From assembly GCF_041379045.1 (NCBI RefSeq), contig NZ_CP166871.1:1178001-1242000 (forward strand): a stretch of 64,000 nt of DNA. The letters run 5' to 3'. The notes under the pieces were generated by a model, which was not told the origin of the DNA, did not search any database, and worked only from the letters and a program-made list of their open reading frames with translations. This DNA is from Thalassotalea ponticola (GTDB lineage Bacteria > Pseudomonadota > Gammaproteobacteria > Enterobacterales > Alteromonadaceae). Position 1 is the stretch's first letter, and each line of letters begins with the position of its first letter. Made by a program: the position numbers and the translations under genes. Of the stretch, positions 7,755 through 17,074 are shown in pieces.

Positions 7755-9236
7755 TTAGTGTTGTTCTTTAATGCCGTCACGAGTTGCCGTAACAGACAGT
7801 TCTTCTTCGATTTTTTCAGTCAAGTCGTGCGCAGATGAGTCTTCTGCACCGTGCATCCAATCGACTAGCTTATCACTGATCAACCACAAGATGATACCAG
7901 CAACAAAGGCCATAATAGCAACGCCAGCAAACGCTTGAAGAGGTCCAGTTTCACCAACCATCTGACCAACCCAAGCTGCTAAGTAGTTACCAACACCCGA
8001 GAAGAAGAACCACATACCCATAAGTAATGAGGTGTACTTCAGTGGTGCTAACTTGGTCACCATTGATAAACCAATTGGCGACAAGCACAGCTCACCCATA
8101 GTGTGGAAAAGGTAAGCGAGAACTAACCAAATGACACTGGCTTTGGCGGTTTCTGAATCACCAATTTGCAATGCTGCCATAACCATTGAAACAAAGCCAA
8201 GGCCAAGGAAGAACATACCCAAAGCAAATTTTCTCGGCGAGTTAGGCTCGGCATCACCCATTTTTAACCACATCGCGGCGAAGATTGGCGCTAGGATGAT
8301 TACGAAGATCGGGTTAACAGTTTGCAACCATGATGCAGGCATTTCCCAACCAAAGAACACTAAGTCGGTTTTGTACTTGGCAAACAAGTTCATCGAACCC
8401 GCTGCTTGTTCAAAACCCAACCAGAAAATAATGGTAAAGAACGACATGATAAGTACAACTTTAACACGGTCACGCTCTTCAGAGGTAAGCGGTGCATTTG
8501 TGTTTACGTTACTTAGGTTGGCTTTCTTTGCCGCCGGCTCAACACCAACATTACCGAGGTATTTATTTGATAGTGCAAGTTGTAGCAAGACACCTAATAA
8601 CATACCCACACCAGCAGTTAAGAAACCGTATTGGTAGTGAATTTTTTCACCGATGGTGCCGACTACAAGGTAACCCAAAATAGAGCCTAAGTTGATACCC
8701 ATGTAGAAAATGGTAAATGCCGCATCACGGCGCTTATCACCTTCTTCGTACAAGTCACCAACCATGGTCGAAATGTTTGGCTTGAAGAAACCGTTACCGA
8801 TGATCAGTAAGACAAGACCGATCCACAAAAACGTCAACTCCATGCCTTCAATCATGGCGTGCGGTGTACCTAGGGCAAACTGACCTAGCATCATAAAGAT
8901 ACCACCGACGATAATGGATTTTCGCTGACCCCATACGTTATCAGCCATCCAGCCACCAAGAACTGGTGTTACGTAAACCCAAAACGCGTAAATACCTAAA
9001 ATACCTAGCGCTTTAGATTGTACCGCGGTGTTTAATTGATTTTCAGCATCGGCCGCAGTAGGGTCGATACCAAAGTAGGCCATATCCCAACCAAAACTTG
9101 ACGCGAAGGCGACAAGGTAAAGAACAAAGATACCACGCATACCGTAGTAACTCATACGCTCCCACATTTCGGTACCGAAAAGCAAAAACAGCCCTTTCGG
9201 ATGACCAAATGCAGTGCCTGTATTCGTGTTAGACAT
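7755..9236 (-). CDS. Proton-dependent oligopeptide transporter (POT/PTR2 family)
   Basis: The 493-residue inner-membrane protein belongs to the MFS-type POT family, which imports di- and tripeptides with protons. The ExxERxxYYG proton-coupling motif is present at residues 23-32 (EMWERMSYYG). About 12-14 hydrophobic segments follow, with the family stretch GNGFFKPNISTMVGDLYEEG beginning near residue 145. The C-terminal tail is short and charged. It resembles DtpA-type transporters, but the exact paralogue cannot be fixed here. It is a single-gene unit with its own terminator. Confidence 0.93.
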   Translation of the reverse strand: MSNTNTGTAFGHPKGLFLLFGTEMWERMSYYGMRGIFVLYLVAFASSFGWDMAYFGIDPTAADAENQLNTAVQSKALGILGIYAFWVYVTPVLGGWMADNVWGQRKSIIVGGIFMMLGQFALGTPHAMIEGMELTFLWIGLVLLIIGNGFFKPNISTMVGDLYEEGDKRRDAAFTIFYMGINLGSILGYLVVGTIGEKIHYQYGFLTAGVGMLLGVLLQLALSNKYLGNVGVEPAAKKANLSNVNTNAPLTSEERDRVKVVLIMSFFTIIFWLGFEQAAGSMNLFAKYKTDLVFFGWEMPASWLQTVNPIFVIILAPIFAAMWLKMGDAEPNSPRKFALGMFFLGLGFVSMVMAALQIGDSETAKASVIWLVLAYLFHTMGELCLSPIGLSMVTKLAPLKYTSLLMGMWFFFSGVGNYLAAWVGQMVGETGPLQAFAGVAIMAFVAGIILWLISDKLVDWMHGAEDSSAHDLTEKIEEELSVTATRDGIKEQH

Positions 9237-10052
9237 TTAAACTTCCTTAACTAACAATCTTGTTAAATTTAAAATCCCGCCATGTTATACCCCAGTGCAA
9301 ACCTTAATTGCAAGAAAAGATCGGTAACTGATAACAATTGTTCGCAATGTTTGTTTATTGTTCGTACGCACTTGAGGGTTATTTAACCACTTTGCTTCTT
9401 CGGACTGAGTGCTACAGCATTTTGAGGTGACTGTCTCGCGGTTAATGCAAGCCTGTTACTGCGTTGCGCGAAAACGTTTTGCCGCCGATCACGGATTTGA
9501 TCTCGGTGCGGTTAGTTTTTCGTCACTGGTGTTTGATCAAAAAAATTTTTTTCTACTACACTGAAATAAAAGCGGTTGATAAATACAAACTCGATTGCGC
9601 CGCCGTAGATAAACTAAAAACTCAAGACAACAATAACGACACAATATGATAGATGTTTTTCGCTATATCAGCGACCAAATTGTTCCGGGTAAAACAACGC
9701 GTCACCATGCCATCCTTATTGCAATAGCGCAGCCTAGGGTTCGCCTCGTTGTCAGCCGTGTAAGCCAGATACTTGCTCTTGTCACCTGTCTATATCGAGA
9801 TAGCGTTGAATTGCGCTTGTCATCGACAATCGCGTTAAACCGTCTGTATCCAAGCAACATCGACAACCATTTGAGTAACCCCCATCCGTTTTCGATAGTG
9901 TTCTATATTGCTATGTTGAGTCGTCTCACGTTGTCGTTTGATAACCGTCAACAAACCGTGAGCACAATAAATGGCAATGATCGGCTGCTAACAAAGTTCG
10001 CCACCATCGAAGCTCTTAGCTCATTGCAACCTGTCATAAGAAGATACCCTAT
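9237..10052. other. 816-bp region without a supported gene upstream of wecB
   Basis: Two overlapping plus-strand open frames (61 codons from 9464; 136 codons from 9646, whose stop overlaps the wecB ATG) lack Shine-Dalgarno sites, recognisable domains and normal composition. I leave them uncalled. The region probably holds the promoters of the divergent POT gene and of wecB. Confidence 0.45.
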
Positions 10053-11195
10053 ATGAAAGTATTGACCGTATTTGGCACTCGACCAGAAGCAATAAAAATG
10101 GCCCCGTTGGCGCTGGCATTAAACGATGACTCGCGTTTTGACCACAAGCTTTGTATTACCGCCCAGCATCGTGAAATGCTCGATCAAGTACTCGAGGCTT
10201 TTGAGTTAACGGCTGATTTTGATCTCAATGTGATGAAGCCAGGGCAAAGTTTAACCGATGTGACCAGCGCAATACTTTGTGGTATGGAGCAGGTGTTTTC
10301 AAAGTTTAAACCCGATATTGTTTTGGTACACGGCGACACAGCGACCACACTGGCTGCTAGCTTAGCCGCGTATTATCAACAAATCAGTGTTGCCCATATA
10401 GAGGCGGGATTGCGTACCGGAAATGTATACTCGCCGTGGCCTGAAGAGGGCAACCGCAAGCTCACCGCTGCTCTGGCTTCGCTGCACTTTGCGCCGACAC
10501 AAACATCAGCTACCAATTTACGCAAGGAAAATATTGCCGATCAACGCATTCACATTACCGGTAATACGGTGATTGATGCATTGTATTACGTATTGGACAA
10601 AATTAACGATGATCAGCACCGTAGCCTTGGTTTGAGTGAGCAATTTGCGTTTCTCAATGCGGATCGAAAAATGATTTTAGTGACCGGGCACCGAAGAGAG
10701 AGTTTTGGTGGTGGTTTTGAGCGAATTTGCCAGGCACTGGCGCACATTGCACGAGATTTTCCTCAACTCGATATTGTCTATCCTGTGCATTTAAACCCCA
10801 ATGTCAGAGCACCTGTTAATCGGTTATTGTCCAATTCTCCCAATATTTACCTGATAGAGCCCGTCGACTATGTGCCGTTTGTTTATTTGATGAGTAAGTC
10901 TTATCTCATTTTAACCGACTCTGGTGGTATTCAAGAAGAAGCGCCATCGCTCGGCAAGCCGGTATTAGTGATGCGTGACACCAGTGAAAGGCCCGAAGCG
11001 ATAGAAGCGGGAACGGTGCGCTTGGTGGGCACCGATGCGAGTGAAATATATAAACAAATAAGTGAGTTGTTAAGTAGTTCTGATGCCTATCAAGCGATGA
11101 GTTACAGCCACAATCCATATGGCGATGGCAAGGCATGTGAACGCATTATTGAGGTGTTAGCTAACCTGACATCCACTGCAGATTTAAATAAGTAA
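10053..11195 (+). CDS. wecB: UDP-N-acetylglucosamine 2-epimerase, non-hydrolysing
   Basis: WecB interconverts UDP-GlcNAc and UDP-ManNAc in the cytoplasm. The 380-residue protein starts with the Rossmann segment [15 protein letters not shown] (6-20) and carries [30 protein letters not shown] with the conserved His-Arg pair, and [16 protein letters not shown] near the C terminus. These are catalytic and UDP-binding motifs of the GT-B-like epimerases. wecC starts 14 bp downstream, so the two form an operon that makes UDP-ManNAcA for a surface polysaccharide. No glycosyltransferases or flippases lie nearby, so the polysaccharide cannot be named. Confidence 0.95.
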   Translation: MKVLTVFGTRPEAIKMAPLALALNDDSRFDHKLCITAQHREMLDQVLEAFELTADFDLNVMKPGQSLTDVTSAILCGMEQVFSKFKPDIVLVHGDTATTLAASLAAYYQQISVAHIEAGLRTGNVYSPWPEEGNRKLTAALASLHFAPTQTSATNLRKENIADQRIHITGNTVIDALYYVLDKINDDQHRSLGLSEQFAFLNADRKMILVTGHRRESFGGGFERICQALAHIARDFPQLDIVYPVHLNPNVRAPVNRLLSNSPNIYLIEPVDYVPFVYLMSKSYLILTDSGGIQEEAPSLGKPVLVMRDTSERPEAIEAGTVRLVGTDASEIYKQISELLSSSDAYQAMSYSHNPYGDGKACERIIEVLANLTSTADLNK

Positions 11196-11209
11196 TAGGG
11201 GATTGCATT

Positions 11210-12484
11210 ATGTTTAACACCGTTTCGATGATAGGTCTTGGCTATATTGGTCTTCCAACAGCGGCTGTATTTGCATCCAAAGGCATAAACGTTATCGGCG
11301 TTGACGTAAACGAGCGCACGGTAAACACGGTAAACCGAGGTGAGATTCACATAGTCGAGCCTGACCTCGAGGTAATGGTGCGTGACACCGTCGCCAGTGG
11401 CACGTTGCGAGCCACCACCGTACCCGAGCCTGCTGATGCGTTCATTATTGCCGTACCCACCCCATTTGCCCAAGGCTACAAGCCGGATTTGTCGTATATT
11501 GAATCGGCGGCGAAGATGATTTCAGCCGTATTAAAACCAGGTGATTTGGTTATTCTAGAATCGACATCACCGGTTGGTGCGACCGAACAATTGACCCAGT
11601 GGTTAGCCGATCTTCGACCAGATTTGGCGCTGCCCGATACCAATGGTACTCGCAGTGACATTCACATTGCCTATTGTCCCGAACGGGTGTTACCTGGCCA
11701 TGTGATCAGCGAGCTGGTGTCAAATGATCGCTTAATTGGCGGTATGAGTGAGGCGTGTTCGCAATTGGCGGTTCAATTGTATAAAACCTTTGTTGAAGGG
11801 GAGTGTGTTATTACCAATGCTCGTACGGCCGAAATGGCCAAGCTGACGGAAAATAGCTTTCGCGACGTGAACATTGCCTTTGCCAATGAATTATCGGTGA
11901 TCTGCGATCAACTCGATATTAATGTGTGGCAACTGATTGAGCTTGCCAACCGTCATCCTCGAGTCAATATTTTACAACCGGGACCGGGGGTAGGAGGCCA
12001 TTGTATTGCCGTTGACCCGTGGTTTATAGTTAGTAAAACACCGGAGCTTGCACGCCTTATTGAAACCGCGCGCAACGTTAACGATGACAAACCGTTTTGG
12101 ATATTGAGTAAAGTTGAACAGGCGATTTCAGACATTGTACATCACACCGCGAAAACGGTGGGCGAAATTAAAATCGCCTGTTTTGGTGTCGCCTTTAAAG
12201 CCAATATTGATGACTTACGCGAAAGTCCTGCTCTAGAAATCAGTCAGATGTTGGCATCGAAGTATCCAAGCCAAGTACACATTGTCGAGCCTAATATTGA
12301 CGCCTTGCCTGAACAGCTTGTCGCCCATGGCGCTGCGCTCGATACACTTGAACAGGCAATTGAACGCTGTGACGTTCTGGTGATGCTGGTTGATCACCAA
12401 CAATTTAAAACACTACAGCCAACTTTGCGCGACGATCAAAGCCTTATTGACAGTAAAGGCATTTGGTGCGGTGGAAAACTGTGA
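11210..12484 (+). CDS. wecC: UDP-N-acetyl-D-mannosamine dehydrogenase
   Basis: WecC oxidises UDP-ManNAc to UDP-ManNAcA with two NAD+. The 424-residue protein has the N-terminal NAD site GLGYIGLPTAAVFA (9-22) and the catalytic Cys in GPGVGGHCIAVDPWF (about residue 265). Its C-terminal UDP-binding domain includes FGVAFKANIDDLRESPALEI. The length is normal. It follows wecB closely and is the partner enzyme of the same pathway. UDP-N-acetylgalactosamine dehydrogenases (WbpA-like) are the main alternative, but the wecB neighbour and the VPTPF...KPDLSYIESA segment favour WecC. Confidence 0.93.
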   Translation: MFNTVSMIGLGYIGLPTAAVFASKGINVIGVDVNERTVNTVNRGEIHIVEPDLEVMVRDTVASGTLRATTVPEPADAFIIAVPTPFAQGYKPDLSYIESAAKMISAVLKPGDLVILESTSPVGATEQLTQWLADLRPDLALPDTNGTRSDIHIAYCPERVLPGHVISELVSNDRLIGGMSEACSQLAVQLYKTFVEGECVITNARTAEMAKLTENSFRDVNIAFANELSVICDQLDINVWQLIELANRHPRVNILQPGPGVGGHCIAVDPWFIVSKTPELARLIETARNVNDDKPFWILSKVEQAISDIVHHTAKTVGEIKIACFGVAFKANIDDLRESPALEISQMLASKYPSQVHIVEPNIDALPEQLVAHGAALDTLEQAIERCDVLVMLVDHQQFKTLQPTLRDDQSLIDSKGIWCGGKL

Positions 12485-12514
12485 TAAATCGCCCATTAAC
12501 AGTAGATATTTTTG

Positions 12515-12603
12515 CTCAGGGAGGAGACAATAGCAGACCGAGCAACAACGGCGTTACGCAATTGCGCTAAATCAGCGAATATTGCTGTTGTCGCCCCTCC
12601 AGC
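12515..12603. repeat. Imperfect inverted repeat of about 21 bp between wecC and galE
   Basis: The arm at 12515-12535 (GGAGGAGACAATAGCA core) matches the reverse complement of 12583-12603 (GGAGGGGCGACAACAGCA core) with a few mismatches; 47 bp lie between. It could fold into a long stem or be a small decayed element. No T-run follows. Confidence 0.4.
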
Positions 12604-12676
12604 TAAACATAGCGGTCTAAAAATTTTTATAAAGATGTAAAGGTCATTGCTTATCTATGACTAATAAGGGTGTTTT

Positions 12677-13687
12677 ATGAGTTTATTAATAACGGGTGGT
12701 ACCGGATACATCGGTAGCCATACTGTGGTTGAGTTACTAAATGCGGGAGATGATGTGGTGGTGGTAGACAACCTATCAAATTCATCGACCAAGTCACTTG
12801 ACCGAGTGGAGCAAATTACTGGCAAGCGCCCAGTGTTTATCAAAGCCGATATCTGCGATAAACAGGCGATGCAAGACGTTTTCTCAACATACGATATTGA
12901 TACTGTGATTCACTTTGCTGGTTTGAAGGCCGTAGGTGAATCAACTCAAATGCCACTCGAGTATTATCACAACAATGTCACCGGTACGCTGGTATTGCTC
13001 GATGTGATGAAACAGTTTGACGTTAAAAAGCTTGTTTTTAGCTCGTCGGCCACGGTATACGGTGAACACAATGTGTCTCCACTGGTTGAGAGCATGCCCA
13101 CCTCGGCAACCAATCCATATGGTCAAACCAAGCTGATGATTGAACACATTTTATTTGATCTTGCTAATAGCGACGCCGATTGGTCGATTATTTCCTTGCG
13201 CTATTTCAACCCTATCGGTGCGCATGTATCAGGTTTGATTGGCGAAAATCCAAACGGTATTCCCAATAACTTATTGCCCTTTGTTGCACAAGTCGCGGTA
13301 GGGCGTTTACCACAGTTGAGCGTATTTGGCGATGATTACGACACCATCGACGGAACGGGTGTACGTGATTACATCCACGTTGTCGACTTAGCAACAGCTC
13401 ACTTAAAAGCGGTTGCGGCATTATCTAAAGTCAATGGCTGTATGGCCATTAATGTTGGCACGGGTAACGGTACCTCGGTATTGCAAATCGTCAACAAATT
13501 TAAAGAAGTGAGTGGTGTGGATATCGCTTATCAGATCAGCCCTCGCCGCCCTGGAGATATTGCCACCGTATTTGCAAATGCCGATTTGGCCAATGAGTTC
13601 TTACATTGGCATGCAGAGCGCGATCTTGACGACATGATCCGAGACACGTGGCGTTGGCAGTCACAAAACCCCAACGGTTTTGAATAA
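12677..13687 (+). CDS. galE: UDP-glucose 4-epimerase
   Basis: GalE interconverts UDP-glucose and UDP-galactose with bound NAD+. This 336-residue short-chain dehydrogenase has the nucleotide motif GGTGYIGSHTVVEL (7-20), the Ser in SSSATVYG, and the active-site pair Tyr148/Lys152 in NPYGQTKLMIEH. It also has SLRYFNPIGAH and RDYIHVVDLA. The C-terminal segment with SPRRPGDIATVFAN matches the family. It lies 192 bp after wecC and shares the nucleotide-sugar theme, but the gap leaves open whether it is in the same transcript. Confidence 0.95.
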   Translation: MSLLITGGTGYIGSHTVVELLNAGDDVVVVDNLSNSSTKSLDRVEQITGKRPVFIKADICDKQAMQDVFSTYDIDTVIHFAGLKAVGESTQMPLEYYHNNVTGTLVLLDVMKQFDVKKLVFSSSATVYGEHNVSPLVESMPTSATNPYGQTKLMIEHILFDLANSDADWSIISLRYFNPIGAHVSGLIGENPNGIPNNLLPFVAQVAVGRLPQLSVFGDDYDTIDGTGVRDYIHVVDLATAHLKAVAALSKVNGCMAINVGTGNGTSVLQIVNKFKEVSGVDIAYQISPRRPGDIATVFANADLANEFLHWHAERDLDDMIRDTWRWQSQNPNGFE

Positions 13688-13690
13688 CCG

Positions 13691-14326
13691 TTACGAAAAC
13701 TCGAGTTGCAGACCGGCCACCTCAAGGTGGTTCGGTTTCGATTCAATCACTTCTGGCTCAGAAAAAAAGTAGCCTTGAAATAAGTCAAATCCCAAGTGTT
13801 TAGCTTGTTGGTATTGGCTATCACTTTCAATCTTTTCCGCCAACAATTGAATGTGCTGATAATCGGTTAATTGCTCTAGTAGGTGCTGAATATCTTGCGT
13901 AGACGATTGCTTTACATCGACTTTGATTATTTGAATGTAGGGGAAAAACTGAGACCAGTCGTTTTGGTGAATAAAGTCGTCAAGGGCGATGACGTAACCT
14001 TTGCTGTGCAACATTTTACACAGTGCGAGCAGTTCGGTTGTCGGTGCTTCAGTTTCTAATATTTCAACCACAATGTGCTTTGGTTGAAACTGTAATACGA
14101 TGTCGCTTTTTAATAGCTCGGTAGTAAAGTTAATAAACGCAGGCTTTTGTTGGGTAAAGGTTTTGCTTTGCCGGCTTTGCAAAGCTGTCTGCAACAGCGC
14201 TTGCGTTGCTTCTAACGCATTGACCTCGGGAAAGGCGTTGACCAAACTATCTCGGAATAAGAGTTCATAGGCGATGATCTGTTGATCTTTGTTGACAATT
14301 GCTTGTCGAGCAGCAAAGCGTGACAT
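13691..14326 (-). CDS. Stand-alone EAL-domain protein (YuxH-like EAL part without HDOD)
   Basis: The 211-residue protein begins with the start typical of EAL-HDOD proteins (RQAIVNKDQQIIAYELLFRD, EAL position YELL at 20-23). It continues through INFTTELL, VEILE, ALDDFIHQNDW, IIKVDV, LLAEKIES and a final QGYFFSEP. The usual catalytic landmarks are partly altered (EVL becomes EIL, and the DDF loop lacks the GYS continuation). The HDOD domain that normally follows is absent. It may hydrolyse or only bind cyclic di-GMP; the sequence does not settle this. It is convergent with galE, with 3 bp between the stops. Confidence 0.82.
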   Translation of the reverse strand: MSRFAARQAIVNKDQQIIAYELLFRDSLVNAFPEVNALEATQALLQTALQSRQSKTFTQQKPAFINFTTELLKSDIVLQFQPKHIVVEILETEAPTTELLALCKMLHSKGYVIALDDFIHQNDWSQFFPYIQIIKVDVKQSSTQDIQHLLEQLTDYQHIQLLAEKIESDSQYQQAKHLGFDLFQGYFFSEPEVIESKPNHLEVAGLQLEFS

Positions 14327-14468
14327 ACGTATTGTTATTATCCCATTTTAATAGTTATTTTTTAACGCGCTTGTTATCTAAGCTAACACAGCTGTGATCT
14401 GCTGTTAACCTTTATTTGGCTCAACACTGCCATCTTGCTTATGCGCTAGATGTTAACGCTCAAAACGA

Positions 14469-14496
14469 CCCCTATAGGCCGAGCGACCTATAGGGG
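14469..14496 (-). terminator. Hairpin terminator after putP
   Basis: A perfect 10-bp stem CCCCTATAGG/CCTATAGGGG with an 8-nt loop is followed on the minus strand by TCGTTTTG. It lies 8 bp beyond the putP stop codon. Confidence 0.75.
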
Positions 14497-14503
14497 AGTA
14501 TGA

Positions 14504-15988
14504 TTATTTATTAGCGATGTGATTTTGCATTAGTTGGTTAAACACCACTTCACTTTGCTTGTCTTTGTGTTGAGTTACACGGCTAACCAATATGCCCATA
14601 ACCGCGGCCGTTAAAAAGCCCGGGATCATTTCGTAAATAGCAAAAATACCGGCAAACGCCTCATTTAACATCGGCCAGATAAACACCACAACGGCGCCCG
14701 AGATGATCGACGCCATAGCGCCGAAACGGTTGTATTTTTGCCAGTACAGAGCCAACAGAACCGTAGGGCCAAAGGCACTGCCAAACCCTGCCCACGCATA
14801 ACTGACTAAGCCTAGAATACTGCTTTGTGGATCAAGCGCCAGTGTCATGGCAACCACCGCAATGAATAATAGCGCAAAGCGCGATATCCAAACTAACTGT
14901 TTCTCTGAGGCTTTTTGTTTGGCGATATGCTTGTAAAAATCTTCAACAATAACGCTTGAACAAACGAGCAATTGCGAGTCAATGGTACTCATTATCGCCG
15001 ATAAAATGGCGGCAATGATAACTCCGGCAACCCACGGGTTTAACAACGCCTTAGACAAGAAAATAAATACCGTTTCGGGGTTGGCTAATGGCGCGTTTGC
15101 GTAATAGGCAATACCGACAAGCCCTAAAGCCAAAGCGCCAAGTAGCGATAAAATCATCCAAATCATGGCGATATTTCGCGACATTGGAATGTCGTTAACA
15201 CTGCGAATGGCCATAAACCGAGACAGAATGTGCGGCTGGCCAAAGTACCCTAAGCCCCACGCCATTAATGACAAAAAGCCAAGCCAACTAAAATCACTAA
15301 ATAATTGCGCGTAATCGGGGTTGGTATTGAGTAATATTTGATTAGTTTGTTCTAGGCCACCCAACTCATTGATGGTGACGATAGGCAAAATGATCAACGC
15401 CAATAACATCAGACAACCTTGGAAAAAGTCAGTCCAGCTAACGGCTAAAAAGCCACCTAAAAAGGTATAAGACACAATAACTACGGCACCTATTATCAGT
15501 GCGGTTAAATAATCTAAGGCAAATACTTTCTCAAATAAAATAGCACCGCCTACTAAGCCTGACGACACGTAAAAGGTAAAAAACACCAAAATAGTTAATG
15601 CCGATACAAAGCGCAGGGTATGCGCATTGTCGGCAAATCTGTTCTCGAAAAACTCAGGTATGGTATGGGAGTTATTAGCAAATTCAGTGAACGTGCGAAG
15701 ACGCGGAGCCACCAACAGCCAGTTTAAAATAGCGCCAATAACCAAACCAACCCCAATCCACACTTCGGATACACCCGACAAGTAGATGGCACCTGGAAGG
15801 CCAAGCAGTAACCAGCCACTCATATCCGATGCGCCAACACTGAGTGCGGTAACAGCGGGGCCGAGTTGGCGACCACCTAAAATGTAATCACTCAGTGTTG
15901 TGGTTGCTTTGTAGGCTATATAACCAATAAATAACGTGGTTAGAAGGTAACCAATAAAGGTTATCATCATTGGGGTTTCAAGAGACAT
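14504..15988 (-). CDS. putP: Sodium/proline symporter
   Basis: The 494-residue inner-membrane protein is a sodium:solute symporter of the SSS family with about 13 hydrophobic segments. The N-terminal ILGGRQLGPAVTALSVGASDMSGWLLLGLPGA region, beginning at LGGRQLGPAV, is the PutP signature with the sodium-site residues. WGLGYFGQPHILSRFMAIRS and the SAIMSTIDSQLLV segment are also typical. It imports proline with Na+, fitting a marine lifestyle. It is a single-gene unit; no putA is adjacent. Confidence 0.93.
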   Translation of the reverse strand: MSLETPMMITFIGYLLTTLFIGYIAYKATTTLSDYILGGRQLGPAVTALSVGASDMSGWLLLGLPGAIYLSGVSEVWIGVGLVIGAILNWLLVAPRLRTFTEFANNSHTIPEFFENRFADNAHTLRFVSALTILVFFTFYVSSGLVGGAILFEKVFALDYLTALIIGAVVIVSYTFLGGFLAVSWTDFFQGCLMLLALIILPIVTINELGGLEQTNQILLNTNPDYAQLFSDFSWLGFLSLMAWGLGYFGQPHILSRFMAIRSVNDIPMSRNIAMIWMILSLLGALALGLVGIAYYANAPLANPETVFIFLSKALLNPWVAGVIIAAILSAIMSTIDSQLLVCSSVIVEDFYKHIAKQKASEKQLVWISRFALLFIAVVAMTLALDPQSSILGLVSYAWAGFGSAFGPTVLLALYWQKYNRFGAMASIISGAVVVFIWPMLNEAFAGIFAIYEMIPGFLTAAVMGILVSRVTQHKDKQSEVVFNQLMQNHIANK

Positions 15989-16066
15989 AAAATTATCATT
16001 TCAAGCCGGCATTGCGGCATTTTATTAGCGTGTGCAGATAGTAGCAACTTTGTGCTTTTCATACTA

Positions 16067-16239
16067 GGGCGTGTTGACCTTTGTTTGTATTTTCTACATT
16101 GCCCTTTGGGCTGAGGCTAACATCGTTTTACTCGCGTTAAAACTGATGAATTTAGATGACTAAACAACATAATTTTTGCCTTGATTAAAACGATTTTTTT
16201 ATCTCTCAGTAGAATGATTAAACAAAGATAAACACGCCC
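16067..16239. mobile_element. MITE-like element with TA target duplication
   Basis: The 173-bp segment has terminal inverted repeats that match at 18 of 20 positions (outer bases GGGCGTGTT at both ends, inner bases CTTTGTTT). It is bordered on both sides by TA (16065-16066 and 16240-16241). It contains no open frame and has a second internal inverted pair, CATCGTTTTA with TAAAACGATT. TA duplication is typical of IS630/Tc1 relatives and some IS5-type groups. The parent transposase is not in the window, and no second copy was noticed here. Confidence 0.7.
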
Positions 16240-16339
16240 TAAAGCCAATTAGTATGTACTTACCGAGTCAGTACAAATGGCAATATCAGTTTACATTGTC
16301 ACTTCCATTCGGTGCTTGATGTGAGTTGCTCTGTTTGGG

Positions 16340-17074
16340 TTAAATCAGCCACTCTATATGCTTATCAATAACCTGTTGCCATTTGTCGAGAGGCTCATTT
16401 TGATGAGCAAAAATAATTACTCTGCCATTGTCGTATTGGCGCGATACACCCTTGCTGTGTCGATAGTTAAATTGTGCTGTTTGCTTTAAGTGATCACTCG
16501 GGCCAATAATCAATACGGTTACGTCAGCGTAAATGCCAGAAAAGACTAAGTGAATCGAGTTCATACCATCAAAAAAACACTCCTCAGCGGCAACCAACTC
16601 TAGCTTGGCATCGACCAAGGCGTTAGTGTGAAACGATACGCCAACCGCTTTACTCAAACGGTTTATGTCTGCAAGCGGATAAGCTTTACCGTGCTGTTTA
16701 GCATGGTCAATCAAGTCTTGGCCGTCGTGTAACACGTGGGCAATGGCATAATCGGCGACCGTGCGGTATTGGTGATGCAACAACACATAGCTGGTACTGA
16801 GGCCTATGATAGCCACCACTGAAGCGGCCAAGGCGAGATACCAGCGAGATTGACGTTGCTTGCGGTGATTGGTCAAGCGCTGCTGCAAAATGATTCGCTG
16901 GGCGAGATTGTCGGGCGTGTCGATGTGCAGTGCTTTGGTTATGTCGCCATTAAGCGCGTTGAGCTCGCGAGCGAGTTGACCGATATTCGGCTTAGCCTCA
17001 ATCGCCTGTTGTACCTCGTTATCAACGCCAACAGGATCTGCGTACAAGCGCTTGCGTATGCTAATTTCATCCAT
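16340..17074 (-). CDS. DUF3379 membrane protein, probable anti-sigma factor
   Basis: The protein (244 residues from the chosen start) has a soluble N-terminal part with coiled-coil-like stretches (about 10-80) and one transmembrane helix near 81-103. A periplasmic C-terminal domain follows. It matches the DUF3379 family usually encoded behind an ECF sigma factor. The start at 17074 (MDEISIRKRLYADP) is preferred because AAGGGG lies 8 nt upstream and the ATGGATGA overlap couples it to the sigma gene. By position and topology it probably holds the sigma factor at the membrane until an unknown envelope signal arrives. The role is inferred, not shown. Confidence 0.78.
   Translation of the reverse strand: MDEISIRKRLYADPVGVDNEVQQAIEAKPNIGQLARELNALNGDITKALHIDTPDNLAQRIILQQRLTNHRKQRQSRWYLALAASVVAIIGLSTSYVLLHHQYRTVADYAIAHVLHDGQDLIDHAKQHGKAYPLADINRLSKAVGVSFHTNALVDAKLELVAAEECFFDGMNSIHLVFSGIYADVTVLIIGPSDHLKQTAQFNYRHSKGVSRQYDNGRVIIFAHQNEPLDKWQQVIDKHIEWLI

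Noticed and set aside
9464..10056. Two plus-strand frames before wecB
   Set aside because: No Shine-Dalgarno, random-looking composition and no family; kept only as a remark in the region entry.
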